Assembly (NCBI GenBank): GCA_040876735.1
Contig: JBBDPC010000033.1
Coordinates: forward strand, 73,916-137,915
Origin: Natronomicrosphaera sp040876735
GTDB lineage: Bacteria > Planctomycetota > Phycisphaerae > Phycisphaerales > Phycisphaeraceae
Length of the DNA: 64,000 bases
Reading direction: 5' to 3'
A program made the position numbers and the translations under genes. The notes under the pieces were generated by a model. It ran no database searches. It worked only from the letters and a program-made list of their open reading frames with translations, and had not been told where the DNA came from. Position 1 is the stretch's first letter. The number at the start of each line of letters is the position of its first letter. This document shows positions 7,943-16,646 of this stretch, piece after piece.

Positions 7943-9049
7943 CTAAACACGTTCGGAAGACTGAGGGGCAGCCGTCGATGACGGTTGTGCGACAGTGCGC
8001 CGCGTGTGGCCGAGGTGGCCCTGCTCGAAATACCACTGCGCGGTGCGGGCGAGGCCGTCGGCGAGGTCGACGCGGGGGACGTAGCCGAGTTCGCGCTGGG
8101 CCTTGTCGATGCAGAAGCCGCGATCCTTGATGAAGAAATCGAGACGGCGTGGATGCAGCGGCGGCTCGACGCCCAGCGGTCGGCAGAGGGCCTGGCAGGC
8201 GGTGGCGGCGAGCTTGAGCGGGCCGATCGGCAGCCGGCCTTTGGGGCATGGCCGGCCGACGACGTCGCCGACGCGCTCGGTCAACTCGCGGATGGTCGTG
8301 TAGCGTGGGCCGGCGAGGATGTAGGTCTGGCCCAGCGCGGCGGGGTGTTCGCCGCAGAGGATGATGCCGTCGACCAGGTCGTCGATGTAGGTCAGGTGGT
8401 AGACGACATCGCCGCGGCCGAACATGCGGAACCGGCCGGTGTGGATCATTTTGAAGAGCTTGAGGAACCGCAGGTCGCCCGGGCCGTAGATGCCGACGGG
8501 CCGGAAGATCGTGCCGGGCAGGCCGGCGTCGAACGCTTCACGGGCGAGCTGTTCACCTTCGAGCTTGGTCTGCTGATAGATGTCGCCGGGGGCGAAGGGG
8601 GCGGCTTCGTCGGCGGGCAGTTGGGTGATGTCGCCATGGACGCCGACGGTGGAGCAGTGGACGGTGCGGGTGATGCCCTGCTCGCGGGCGGCGTCGAGGA
8701 CGTGGCGGGTGCCGTTGACGTTGACGTCATGGTAGACGCGGTTGGGGTGTTTGGCGGAGCGGTAGAGGGCGGCGATGTGGTAGAGGTGGGTGCACCCCTC
8801 GGCGGCGCGGCGGACGGGGTCGGGCTGGGTGAGGTCGCCTTCGATCAACTCGATGCCGTGGCGGGCGAGCGGCGCGGCGCGCTGGGCGTCGCGCACCAAG
8901 GCACGCACCTGCCAGCCGCGGCGGGCGAGCGTGCGGGCGAGGTGGCCGCCGGTGAAGCCGGTGGCGCCGGTGACCAAGGCGATGCGCCGGCCGTCGTCAT
9001 GGGGCGAGTCGTGTGGCGGGCGTTGCGGCTCGCTTGCATGGATGGCCAT
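7943..9049 (-). CDS. NAD(P)-dependent epimerase/dehydratase (extended SDR)
   Basis: This 368-residue extended short-chain dehydrogenase has the Rossmann motif GATGFTGGHLA near residue 30, HIAALYRSAK near residue 92, a catalytic YQQTK (YxxxK) near residue 160 and FRPVGIYGPGD after it. It resembles HpnA/dihydroflavonol-reductase-like members rather than classical UDP-glucose epimerases. The start is well supported by AAGGAGCACA just before the ATG. It lies 18 bases after the GlpD-like gene, so the two are likely co-transcribed. Inferred role: oxidation, reduction or epimerisation of a sugar or lipid-linked precursor. The substrate is unknown. Confidence 0.88.
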   Translation of the reverse strand: MAIHASEPQRPPHDSPHDDGRRIALVTGATGFTGGHLARTLARRGWQVRALVRDAQRAAPLARHGIELIEGDLTQPDPVRRAAEGCTHLYHIAALYRSAKHPNRVYHDVNVNGTRHVLDAAREQGITRTVHCSTVGVHGDITQLPADEAAPFAPGDIYQQTKLEGEQLAREAFDAGLPGTIFRPVGIYGPGDLRFLKLFKMIHTGRFRMFGRGDVVYHLTYIDDLVDGIILCGEHPAALGQTYILAGPRYTTIRELTERVGDVVGRPCPKGRLPIGPLKLAATACQALCRPLGVEPPLHPRRLDFFIKDRGFCIDKAQRELGYVPRVDLADGLARTAQWYFEQGHLGHTRRTVAQPSSTAAPQSSERV

Positions 9050-9067
9050 TGTGTGCTCCTTCGTCTG

Positions 9068-10561
9068 TCAGCGGGCCGGATGGGAGTGGCGATGGGCAAG
9101 GGCACCCCCCGCCTCGTCGAGCAGGCTGGCGACCCGCCCGGCCACCGCGTCCGCTTGCGATTCATCGCAGGCCCAGTCGGTGCGCCGAAGCAGCAGATCC
9201 TCCAGCTTCACCACCGCTTCCTCACGCACGATACGCGCCACCTCCGCACGGGTGAACGACGCCTCGCCCCGGAACAGGCTCTCCGGGCTGGTCAGGTCCA
9301 GGCATGGGTGCATCACCGGCCGTCCGCTGCCCGGCTGATACTCCGGCAACCCGCCACGCATCGCCCATACCAGCCGCAGCGTCCGCTCCGCCACGTCCCG
9401 CGCTGTCGTGAACTTCACCCCGCTCACGCTCACCAGCCCCACCAACCCATCCGCCTCACCATCCTCCCCATGCACCCGGATCACCGGCCGCGACATCAGC
9501 GCCGCCCCACCCTCCTGCAAAGCCGGCAGCAGCCCCGCATACACACGCACCACCTCCGACCGCGCCAGCTCCAACCCCGGCAACGCCGCGTTCAACGCCG
9601 ACACAAACCCCTCCACCTGCGCCTCGTCCGGCCCCACACCGCCCACCGCCCCCGACCACGCCGCATGCACCGTCCCCGCCAGCATTCGCCCCCGCCACGG
9701 CTGCACGAACCACACCGGTGACCCCGCCTCCGGCCCCTGCACCGCCAACGCCGCACGCGACATCGCCGGCCGATCCACCAGCACATTGAACGCCAGCGAC
9801 GGCCGAAACAGCCCCGTCGTCTCATGCTCGATCCCGAACCGCCCCGCCACTTCCCCGACCCACGGCCCGCCGCAGTTCACCACCACCTCCGCCTCCACCT
9901 CCACCCGCCGACCGCTCACCACATCCGCCCCCACCACGCCCCGCACGCGCCCCGCTTCCATCATCAACTCGCACGCCTCGACATAGTTCAACGCCCGCCC
10001 GCCGCACGCACACGCCCACCGCAACATCTCCATCAACACCCGCTGCGAGTTGACCATCACCGCGTCGTACCACAACGCCCCCCCCTGCAAGCCCTGCCGA
10101 TCCACCTGACTGAACCATGTCGCCGTCTCGTCCGCGCTCAGCATCACGCCGTCGGGCAGGTGCAGTCCGGGATCGACGCCGCAGTTGCGATGTCGCGAGA
10201 GGTGGTCGTTCATCCACAACGCCGTCCGCATCGTCGTCGGCCGCTTCAAGCCGCGCCCGTACAACGGCATCAGGCAAGGCAGCGGTCGCACCAGTTCCGG
10301 GAAATGCCAGCAGAACCACCGCCGTTCGCGCACCGACTCGCGAAACCGCGCCACGTCCAGCGTCTGCAAGTACCGCAGCCCGCCATGCAAAATGCGCAGC
10401 GAGTTCCAGCTCGTCGCCCCCCCGAAATCGTCCCGCTCCAGCAGCACGGCCCGCAACCCCCGCCGCGCCGCCTCCAGCAACGTCGCGATGCCATACACCC
10501 CCCCGCCGACGATCGCCACGTCGTACCGGCCCTCCGCTTTCTCCACATCCCGCTCAATCAT
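9068..10561 (-). CDS. FAD-dependent glycerol-3-phosphate dehydrogenase-like oxidoreductase
   Basis: This 497-residue flavoprotein has an N-terminal dinucleotide-binding motif DVAIVGGGVYGIATLLEA, then a GATSWNSLRILHGGLRYLQ segment typical of GlpD (normally GxSSxxSxLxHGGxRYL), and later VVNCGGPWVGEV. The start at 10561 follows a GGGGGAG ribosome site at 8 bases; an ATG 9 bases upstream is less well placed. GlpD normally oxidises glycerol-3-phosphate at the membrane, but this gene sits in a polysaccharide cluster beside an SDR epimerase. A role on a glycerol-phosphate or other polyol substituent is therefore possible. Family membership is clear, substrate is inferred. Confidence 0.85.
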   Translation of the reverse strand: MIERDVEKAEGRYDVAIVGGGVYGIATLLEAARRGLRAVLLERDDFGGATSWNSLRILHGGLRYLQTLDVARFRESVRERRWFCWHFPELVRPLPCLMPLYGRGLKRPTTMRTALWMNDHLSRHRNCGVDPGLHLPDGVMLSADETATWFSQVDRQGLQGGALWYDAVMVNSQRVLMEMLRWACACGGRALNYVEACELMMEAGRVRGVVGADVVSGRRVEVEAEVVVNCGGPWVGEVAGRFGIEHETTGLFRPSLAFNVLVDRPAMSRAALAVQGPEAGSPVWFVQPWRGRMLAGTVHAAWSGAVGGVGPDEAQVEGFVSALNAALPGLELARSEVVRVYAGLLPALQEGGAALMSRPVIRVHGEDGEADGLVGLVSVSGVKFTTARDVAERTLRLVWAMRGGLPEYQPGSGRPVMHPCLDLTSPESLFRGEASFTRAEVARIVREEAVVKLEDLLLRRTDWACDESQADAVAGRVASLLDEAGGALAHRHSHPAR

Positions 10562-10580
10562 GCGCCACACTCCCCCGAAG

Positions 10581-10601
10581 CCCGCGGATTCAATCCGTGG
10601 G
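10581..10601. repeat. CCCGCGGAT/ATCCGTGGG hairpin
   Basis: A 9-bp stem with one G-T pair and a 3-base loop lies just upstream of the GlpD-like start. It belongs to the CCCACGG..CCGTGGG hairpin family seen at 45721, 56697 and 60833. There is no T-run. Confidence 0.55.
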
Positions 10602-10643
10602 TGTCCTCCAACTCAAAAAAACTCGAAACCCGAAATCCGAAAC

Positions 10644-12527
10644 TCAAACCCCCCACCGCGCCCGCCAATCCTGAAACACCATCAACGACCACAACACATG
10701 GCTATGGTTCGCCCGGTCCGCCAGGTGCTCCGCCTTCATCCGCCGCACCGTCGCCACGTTGAACAGCCCCTGCTCGCGCAGCCGGCCGGGCGAGAGCAGT
10801 TCCTCCATCAGTGGGCGGAAGTCCGTCTTCAGCCAGTGCTTGATTGGAATGCTGAACCCTTCCTTGGGCCGGTAGATGCAGGCCCGCGGCACGTGGCGCG
10901 CCGCCACGCGTTTCAGCAGCGCCTTCGTCTGCCCGTCCGCGATCTTCAACGCCGCCGGCATGGCGAACGCCAGCTCCACCAGTTCCTTGTCCAGCAACGG
11001 CACGCGGGCCTCCAGCGACGTCGCCATCGACATGCGGTCCATCTTCACCAGGCAGTTGTCCACCAGGTAACTTTTCACGTCCACGTACAAGGCCCGGTCC
11101 AGTTCGTCCGCGCCGTCGGCCTGCTGGTACAGCCGTTCGATGTGCGCCCCCGCCGGCGTGGTCAGCTTCGCCTGCGCCGCGGGCGTGAACAGTTCGCGCC
11201 GCATCGCATCGCCGGCGAACAGCCGCCACCGCGCATGGCCCAGCCCCGTGTCATGCTCGAACCCCTCCACAAACCGCTTGGCCTTGTTCAGCAAACCCTT
11301 CTTCTTCGGGCTCGGCGGCACGGCCCGCAGCGTCGGCTCCAGCACGCCCCGCCGCAGCATGCCGGGAATGCGCTGCCACTGCCGCGCCTTCGCCTGCGCC
11401 AGATACGTCTCGTAGCCGCCGAACAGTTCATCCCCGCCGTCGCCGCTGAGCGCCACCGTCACCCCCCGCCGCGCATGCTTCGACACCAGGTACGTCGGAA
11501 AAATCGAGAAGTCGCCGATCGGGTCGTCCATGAACTGCATCAGATGATCGAACAGCCCCGCCACGTCCGGCTCAATCGTCGCGTAATCGTGATCCACCCC
11601 CAGATGCTTCGCCACCCGCTGCGCCCACGGCAACTCGTTGTAGCTCGCATCGTTGAAGCCGATGCTGAACGTCCGCGCCTGCCCGCCCATCCCCGCCACC
11701 ACCAGCGAGCTATCCACGCCGCCGGACAAAAATGCGCCCAACGGCACATCGCTGACAAGCTGCCGCCGCACCGCCTCGCCCACCTTCGCGTCCACCGCCT
11801 CTTCCCACTCGGCGGGCGACCGCACCGCGTCGCGGTCGGCCGGCTGCACGGGCACGTCCCAGTAGCGCTGCTGGCGGGCCTCACCCGTGTCGAGGTCCAC
11901 ATCCAGCAGGCAGCCCGCTTCGAGCTTTCGCACGCTCGTCAGCAGCGTCGCCGGCGCGGGCACGTATTCCCAGGCGAGAAACTGTCCCAGCGCATCCACG
12001 TCCAGCTCGCGCTCGACCAGGCCGGAGGCGAGCAATACCTTCACCTCCGAGCCGAACACCAGGCGGCGACGGTCATGGCTGTAAAACAGCGGCTTGATGC
12101 CCAGGTGATCGCGGATGAGCACGACGCGCCGCCGGCGCAGGTCGTGCAGCGCGATCGCGAACATGCCGTTGAGCCGGTCCGCCATCGCCAGCCCGTGCTC
12201 TTCATACAGATGCACCAGCACTTCGGTGTCGGTGTCGGTGGTGAAGCGGTGCCCCTGGGCTTGCAACTCGCGGCGCAGTTCGCGGTAGTTGTAGATTTCG
12301 CCGTTGAAGACCACGCGCACCGAGCCGTCTTCATTGGCGATCGGCTGTCGGCCGCCGGCGAGGTCGATGATCGCCAGCCGGCGCATCCCCAGCGCCACGC
12401 CGTCGCGCACCTCGGCGCCGATGTCGTCAGGCCCGCGATGGCGCATGGCGTCGCACATGGCATGCAACGGCCCCATCTCCGCCCGCACGTCCGCCGCAAA
12501 AGGCACAATCCCTGCGATCCCGCACAT
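10644..12527 (-). CDS. asnB: Asparagine synthase (glutamine-hydrolysing)
   Basis: This 627-residue protein is a full-length class II AsnB. After Met it has the nucleophile Cys2 (MCGIAGI), then a glutaminase domain with MRRLAIIDL and FNGEIYNYREL. The ATP pyrophosphatase loop SGGVDSS is at residues 268-274, and ALSGDGGDELFGGYE lies near residue 360. The family makes asparagine from aspartate and glutamine in the cytoplasm. Homologues in polysaccharide loci are thought to amidate uronic acids or modify other substrates, so this copy may do that rather than feed protein synthesis. A repeat element separates it from the glycosyltransferase upstream. Confidence 0.93.
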   Translation of the reverse strand: MCGIAGIVPFAADVRAEMGPLHAMCDAMRHRGPDDIGAEVRDGVALGMRRLAIIDLAGGRQPIANEDGSVRVVFNGEIYNYRELRRELQAQGHRFTTDTDTEVLVHLYEEHGLAMADRLNGMFAIALHDLRRRRVVLIRDHLGIKPLFYSHDRRRLVFGSEVKVLLASGLVERELDVDALGQFLAWEYVPAPATLLTSVRKLEAGCLLDVDLDTGEARQQRYWDVPVQPADRDAVRSPAEWEEAVDAKVGEAVRRQLVSDVPLGAFLSGGVDSSLVVAGMGGQARTFSIGFNDASYNELPWAQRVAKHLGVDHDYATIEPDVAGLFDHLMQFMDDPIGDFSIFPTYLVSKHARRGVTVALSGDGGDELFGGYETYLAQAKARQWQRIPGMLRRGVLEPTLRAVPPSPKKKGLLNKAKRFVEGFEHDTGLGHARWRLFAGDAMRRELFTPAAQAKLTTPAGAHIERLYQQADGADELDRALYVDVKSYLVDNCLVKMDRMSMATSLEARVPLLDKELVELAFAMPAALKIADGQTKALLKRVAARHVPRACIYRPKEGFSIPIKHWLKTDFRPLMEELLSPGRLREQGLFNVATVRRMKAEHLADRANHSHVLWSLMVFQDWRARWGV

Positions 12528-12548
12528 ATCGTTCAGTCTCTTTTCTTC

Positions 12549-12679
12549 ACTCCCCTCCCCATTCCGGGGGCGGGAGGGGCTGGGGGAGGGTGTCTCGGAC
12601 GCCTTCCGTCATCGGCGCAGTAGTAGATTCAGAGCAGCCGGTGATCCCCTCCCCCGTCCCCTCCCAAAGGGAGGGGAGT
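12549..12679. repeat. GC-rich intergenic repeat with terminal inverted repeats, copy B
   Basis: This 131-bp element is the second copy of the repeat at 5248-5370. It begins ACTCCCCTCCCC and ends GGGAGGGGAGT. Its interior shares GGGGGAGGGTG, GCCTT, ATCGGCGCA, AGATTCA and GGTGATCCCCTCCCCC with copy A. It occupies almost the whole gap between asnB and the downstream end of a GT4 gene. Confidence 0.75.
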
Positions 12680-12688
12680 TTGTCTTCC

Positions 12689-13867
12689 TCACGCGCTGCG
12701 CATGCGCTCCAGAAACCCCCGCATCTTCCGCTCGTACGCCTCCCGCGCATACGCCGTCTCGTACAGCCGTTGCGCCGCCGCCGCCACGCGCTGCGCCTGT
12801 GCCGGCTGGTCGATCGCCTGCAACAGCCCCGCCGCCATCGACGCCGGCTCAGGCTCGACGAGAAAGCAGACCTCCTCGTTGAGCACCTGCGTGTGCGACC
12901 AGATGTTCGTCGCCACCAACGGCTTGCCGCTGGCGAGCTGCTCGTACACCTTCAACGGCGTGTTCGTCCCCTCGATGCGCGGCGACACCATCACGTCCGC
13001 CGTCGCCAGCAGTTCACGCGCCTGCCCCTTGGCCACCCGTCCCGTGAACACGCACGCCCCGTTCAGCCCCACCGCATCGGCCCGCTCACGCAGCGCCGCC
13101 ACCTGCGCCGCCGTGCCGCCAACCATCACCAACTGCGCGTCCGGCCGACGTCGCCACACCGCCGCAAACGCCTCCACCAGCACGTCCAGCCCCTGGTACG
13201 TCTCAAACGTGCCGGCATACACCACGCGCGGCCCCTGCTTGGCTGGCAGATCCACCGCACCGTTGCCCGTCACCGCCTGCCGCCGTTCGCTGAGCCGCAC
13301 CTCATCGAAGATCGAGTTCTCAATGAGAAAATGGTGCTCCGCCTCCACGCCGCGCGACAGCGCATACTGCGCCAGGTCCGGGCAGATCGTGATCACCGCT
13401 TCGCTTTTGCGCAGGGCCGTCTCTTCGAGCTTTTCAAACAGGCCGATCAACAGGCGCGAAGTCGTGAACCGGAAGTTGCGAAGCTGCTGCGGCAGGCTCG
13501 AATGCATGTCGTACGCGAGCTTGAAACGGAAGATGGGCTTGAGGAACCGGCACCAGAAGACCGCTTCCTCGTGTGCGTGAACGTAGTCGTATCGGCGACG
13601 CAGCAGCAGCCCGACGGTCCAGAGCAACAGGAGTACGTCGAGGAATGCCTTCAGCGGCGAAGGGCCGACCTTGGGCGACCCCAGCCAGGCGAAGCGCGGA
13701 ATGCGGATGATGCGCACGTTGGGCAAGTCGACGTCGTCGCCGTGGCCGTAGGTCAGCAGGTCGACGTCGACGCCCTGCTCGGCCATGACGAGCGTGCGGT
13801 AGTAGACGCTGAACGGCGTGCCGCGCGGCGTGAAAAACGGTTGGGGGGCGATGACCAGAGCCTTCAT
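12689..13867 (-). CDS. GT4-family glycosyltransferase
   Basis: This 392-residue GT-B glycosyltransferase has an N-terminal acceptor domain with FFTPRGTPFSVYYRT and HAHEEAVFWCRFL. A C-terminal nucleotide-sugar domain starts near residue 210 at VVYAGTFETYQGLDVL and contains VMVSPRIEGTNTPLKVYEQ and GKPLVATN, the GT4 ExxxxE-type region. The start at 13867 is preceded by GAGGAGG and overlaps the stop of the upstream gene as ATGA; the frame continues upstream but those residues are out-of-frame translation of the neighbour. It transfers a sugar from an unidentified NDP-donor to the lipid-linked repeat unit at the cytoplasmic membrane. Confidence 0.9.
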   Translation of the reverse strand: MKALVIAPQPFFTPRGTPFSVYYRTLVMAEQGVDVDLLTYGHGDDVDLPNVRIIRIPRFAWLGSPKVGPSPLKAFLDVLLLLWTVGLLLRRRYDYVHAHEEAVFWCRFLKPIFRFKLAYDMHSSLPQQLRNFRFTTSRLLIGLFEKLEETALRKSEAVITICPDLAQYALSRGVEAEHHFLIENSIFDEVRLSERRQAVTGNGAVDLPAKQGPRVVYAGTFETYQGLDVLVEAFAAVWRRRPDAQLVMVGGTAAQVAALRERADAVGLNGACVFTGRVAKGQARELLATADVMVSPRIEGTNTPLKVYEQLASGKPLVATNIWSHTQVLNEEVCFLVEPEPASMAAGLLQAIDQPAQAQRVAAAAQRLYETAYAREAYERKMRGFLERMRSA

Positions 13868-14745
13868 CGGCGCGGCCTCCTCGTGCGGTTGTGCCATTGC
13901 ATGGCAACCTGCGCCGCGGCGAACGCCCACCAGCCGTCGCGCTCGCCGAAGATCGGCGGCTGGCCGGGCTGGGCCAGCAGCAGGTCGTGGATGATCTGAA
14001 ACGGGCGTCGCTCGTCCCCTTGCAGCGGCAGCATGAAGCCGTACCGGCCGGCGCGGACCTGCTGGTGGGCGAACGGCAGCGGATCGGTGCCGGGCAACAG
14101 GCGGACGCCCCGGTCGCCGGCCTGCCGGAACAGCGGCGGAGTCGGGGCGCTGCGCGGCCGGCCGCCGTTGTCGCCCAGGAACAACCCCTCGCTCAACGGC
14201 CCCTCGATCAGCCGGCGCATCACCCGCGCCCGCCGACCGGTCCACTTGCCAAAGCCCCAGGGAATCACCGGCAACGCCCCGGCCCGGCGAACCTCGTGCA
14301 CCGTCTCGTCGATCGGCGCACCGTCGTCGATCCGTCGCCGGGTGCCCAGCGCGAGCACCTCCAGCCGTTCACGCGTGACGATCTGCCGGCCGGCGATGAC
14401 GATCAGCATGTGCTGCGTGGACCGGCTGAGCCGTAGCGATTCGTTTTCATCGCACACCTGCACGCGCCACGGCCCGATCGTCTCCGCCGTCTGCTCCGCA
14501 CAGCGCATCAGCTCGCCGAAGCGGTCGACTCCGACCGACTCGGTGAGCATCAGCACGCCGAAGCTGTCGGCAGGCAGGCGCAACGCGGCGGCGGCGCGCG
14601 CGACGTTGGCGGCGGCGTGATCGAACACCGCCGCGAGATTGAAGTGCCGATGCAGATGCACATGCGCGTCGATCAGGGCGAAGCGCGTGCCGCTCGTCGG
14701 GTCGGCGAGCAAGGCAAGGTGCGGCCGGTGGTGGGCGTGGGTCAT
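13864..14745 (-). CDS. PHP/amidohydrolase-like protein of unknown function
   Basis: This 293-residue protein carries IDAHVHLHRHF near residue 25. This DxHxHxH arrangement is typical of metal-dependent PHP or amidohydrolase enzymes. Later parts include GVLMLTESVGVDRF, ALPVIPWGFGKWTGRR near residue 165, and GLFLGDNGGRP near residue 190; the last two could supply further metal ligands. No membrane segment or signal peptide is visible. It overlaps its neighbours by ATGA at both ends, so it is tightly coupled to the YdjM-like membrane protein and the GT4. It may be a phosphatase or deacylase for the pathway, but I do not recognise a precise family. Confidence 0.7.
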   Translation of the reverse strand: MTHAHHRPHLALLADPTSGTRFALIDAHVHLHRHFNLAAVFDHAAANVARAAAALRLPADSFGVLMLTESVGVDRFGELMRCAEQTAETIGPWRVQVCDENESLRLSRSTQHMLIVIAGRQIVTRERLEVLALGTRRRIDDGAPIDETVHEVRRAGALPVIPWGFGKWTGRRARVMRRLIEGPLSEGLFLGDNGGRPRSAPTPPLFRQAGDRGVRLLPGTDPLPFAHQQVRAGRYGFMLPLQGDERRPFQIIHDLLLAQPGQPPIFGERDGWWAFAAAQVAMQWHNRTRRPRR

Positions 14746-15362
14746 AGGTGGCGCGCGGGTTGTGGGGGGTTGGAATCAGTCGGGCCGCGGGTCGAGATGC
14801 ATTTTGCTTCACCTGTGGGGCGGGCCTTTCGCGCGCCGGCGAGCGAGAGGCGGCGGGCGATGAGCCAGACCACGCCGGCGAAGGCCAGCTCGGTCGTCAG
14901 CGTGAGCAGATGCCACCGCCACGCCCAGAGGTCCGAGTGCTCGGCTCCGACGAACAACGGCAGCGGCGCGCTGAGGCGTTGATCGATGATCGGCCAGAGC
15001 AGCATGACCCCCCGGCCGGGCGTGAACATGTCCATCAGCAGATGCGCGCTGTAGGCGAGCAACCCCACGAGCGCGAGCCGCCACCATGCAATCGCCCTCT
15101 GAAGCAGCCCGTGTGCGACGAAGCCGAACAAGGGCGCGAAGAGGACAGCCGCGGCGAGGCTGTGCAGGAAGGTGCCATGGGCGTGCAATGGGTGCGGCGG
15201 CAGCAGCCGCAAGGCAAAGTCGAGGTCGGGCGCACACAAGGCGAAGCCGAGCAGCGCGTAGAACGCCCAGCGTCTTGGGCGCGGCAGATTCGCAAACCCC
15301 TGCCTTGCGAGCAGCGGACGGGCGAAGCATGCCAGTGACGCGTGGGCGAGGGGGGAGGGCAT
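14742..15362 (-). CDS. YdjM/DUF457-like membrane-bound metal-dependent hydrolase
   Basis: This 206-residue protein begins MPSPLAHASL and continues with CAPDLDF, HGTFLHSLAAA and HLLMDMFTPGRGVMLLWP. This His/Asp pattern is characteristic of the YdjM/DUF457 family, membrane proteins thought to be metal-dependent hydrolases. Four hydrophobic segments are evident. The last 25 residues are hydrophilic. Its stop overlaps the start of the PHP-like gene as ATGA. Its function in the polysaccharide locus is unknown; hydrolysis of a lipid-linked or phospholipid substrate would fit its membrane location. Confidence 0.8.
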   Translation of the reverse strand: MPSPLAHASLACFARPLLARQGFANLPRPRRWAFYALLGFALCAPDLDFALRLLPPHPLHAHGTFLHSLAAAVLFAPLFGFVAHGLLQRAIAWWRLALVGLLAYSAHLLMDMFTPGRGVMLLWPIIDQRLSAPLPLFVGAEHSDLWAWRWHLLTLTTELAFAGVVWLIARRLSLAGARKARPTGEAKCISTRGPTDSNPPQPARHL

Positions 15363-15408
15363 GGTGGACGGTCGGCAAAGAGAGCGCGAGGCCTTGAGCG
15401 GCTGCCAG

Positions 15409-16596
15409 TCAGCGTTCGGCTTCGGAAGGCTCGTGCGGCGTCGGCTCGGGGAGAGGGGAGACGGCGTCGGCGTTGGCGGGCGGCGCGCCGCGGGTGATGC
15501 GGCGGACCTTGAACGGCAGCAGGCCGTGGCTTTCGTGGTAGATCCGCACGAGCAGTTCCGAGAGCACGCCCATCATCACGAACATGACCGCCATGAGGAC
15601 CATGACCATGCCGAACAGCAGGACGATGTTGTTATTGAGCATGACCGGCTCGCCATGCTCGGTGAGGTGGCCGAACTTCTGCATGACCGCCAGCGAGCCG
15701 GCGAGCAGCGTGATCATGATGCAGAGCACGGCGAGCTTGCCGAAGAAGTAGATCGGCTTGGTGAGGTAGTCGCCGAGGAATTTGACGGTGAGCAGGTCGA
15801 GCAGCACCTTGATGGTGCGCTTCAGCCCGTACTTGCTCCGGCCGGCGGTGCGGGGGCGGTGGTTGACGACCATCTCGGTGATGCGGGCGCCGCGCCAGCG
15901 GCAGATGGCGGGCAGGAAGCGGTGCATTTCGCCGTACAGCCGAACATCGGCGAGCACGTCGCGGCGGTAGGCTTTGAGCGAGCAGCCGAAGTCGTGGACT
16001 TCATCGGTCCAGGTGAGCTTGCGGATGAGCTTGTTGGCCAGGACGGAGGGGAGGCGTCGGCTGAGCAGCTTGTCCTGCCGGGTTTTGCGCCAGCCCGAGA
16101 CGATGTCCCACCCCGGGCGTTCGTCGAGCTTGGCGACGAGGCGGGGGATGTCGGCCGGGTCGTTCTGGCAGTCACCGTCCATGGGCACGATGACGCTGCC
16201 CCGTGCGCGGGCGAAGCCGGCGGCCATGGCGGAGGTCTGGCCGAAGCGGCGGGTGAGTTCGATGATGGTGACGCGCGGGTCGCCGGCGGTGAAGTCGCGC
16301 AGGCGGTCGGACGTGCCGTCGCGGCTGCCGTCGTCGACGAAGATCAGTTCGTACGCGTCTTCCTGAATGTCGAGCATCGCCTTGAGCTCATGGTAAAGCG
16401 GCTCGACATTGGGCGCTTCGTCAAGCAGCGGGATGACGATGGAGACGGCGATGGGCGCCCCGGCCCGGGCGGGCTCGGGAGAGTCGGGGGAGCCGGGGGA
16501 GCCGGGGGAGCGGGGTTCGTCGTCGTGCGGCGTACGGCGAAGGCGGTCCTTGAACTCGCCGTCAAAGCCGTCGGGGTGGGGGATGCTGCGGACCAT
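15409..16596 (-). CDS. GT2 polyprenyl-phosphate glycosyltransferase (ArnC/DPM-like) with C-terminal membrane segments
   Basis: This 395-residue protein has a GT-A core starting near residue 50 with VSIVIPLLDEAPNVEPLY, FVDDGSRDGTSD, VPMDGDCQNDP (the metal-binding DxD) and CSLKAYRRDVL. Two transmembrane segments near residues 290-360 resemble the GtrB/ArnC group, which make polyprenyl-phosphate sugars. The start at 16596 has AAAAGGAAA upstream; a longer frame to 16761 overlaps the next gene and looks spurious. The Pro/Gly-rich N-terminus (repeated GSP units) is unusual. It probably supplies a lipid-phosphate sugar for glycosylation across the membrane. Confidence 0.9.
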   Translation of the reverse strand: MVRSIPHPDGFDGEFKDRLRRTPHDDEPRSPGSPGSPDSPEPARAGAPIAVSIVIPLLDEAPNVEPLYHELKAMLDIQEDAYELIFVDDGSRDGTSDRLRDFTAGDPRVTIIELTRRFGQTSAMAAGFARARGSVIVPMDGDCQNDPADIPRLVAKLDERPGWDIVSGWRKTRQDKLLSRRLPSVLANKLIRKLTWTDEVHDFGCSLKAYRRDVLADVRLYGEMHRFLPAICRWRGARITEMVVNHRPRTAGRSKYGLKRTIKVLLDLLTVKFLGDYLTKPIYFFGKLAVLCIMITLLAGSLAVMQKFGHLTEHGEPVMLNNNIVLLFGMVMVLMAVMFVMMGVLSELLVRIYHESHGLLPFKVRRITRGAPPANADAVSPLPEPTPHEPSEAER

Positions 16597-16646
16597 GACA
16601 GATTTCCTTTTCAGAAGCGTTGGCGCACTGGCCTGCGGAACCGGAA

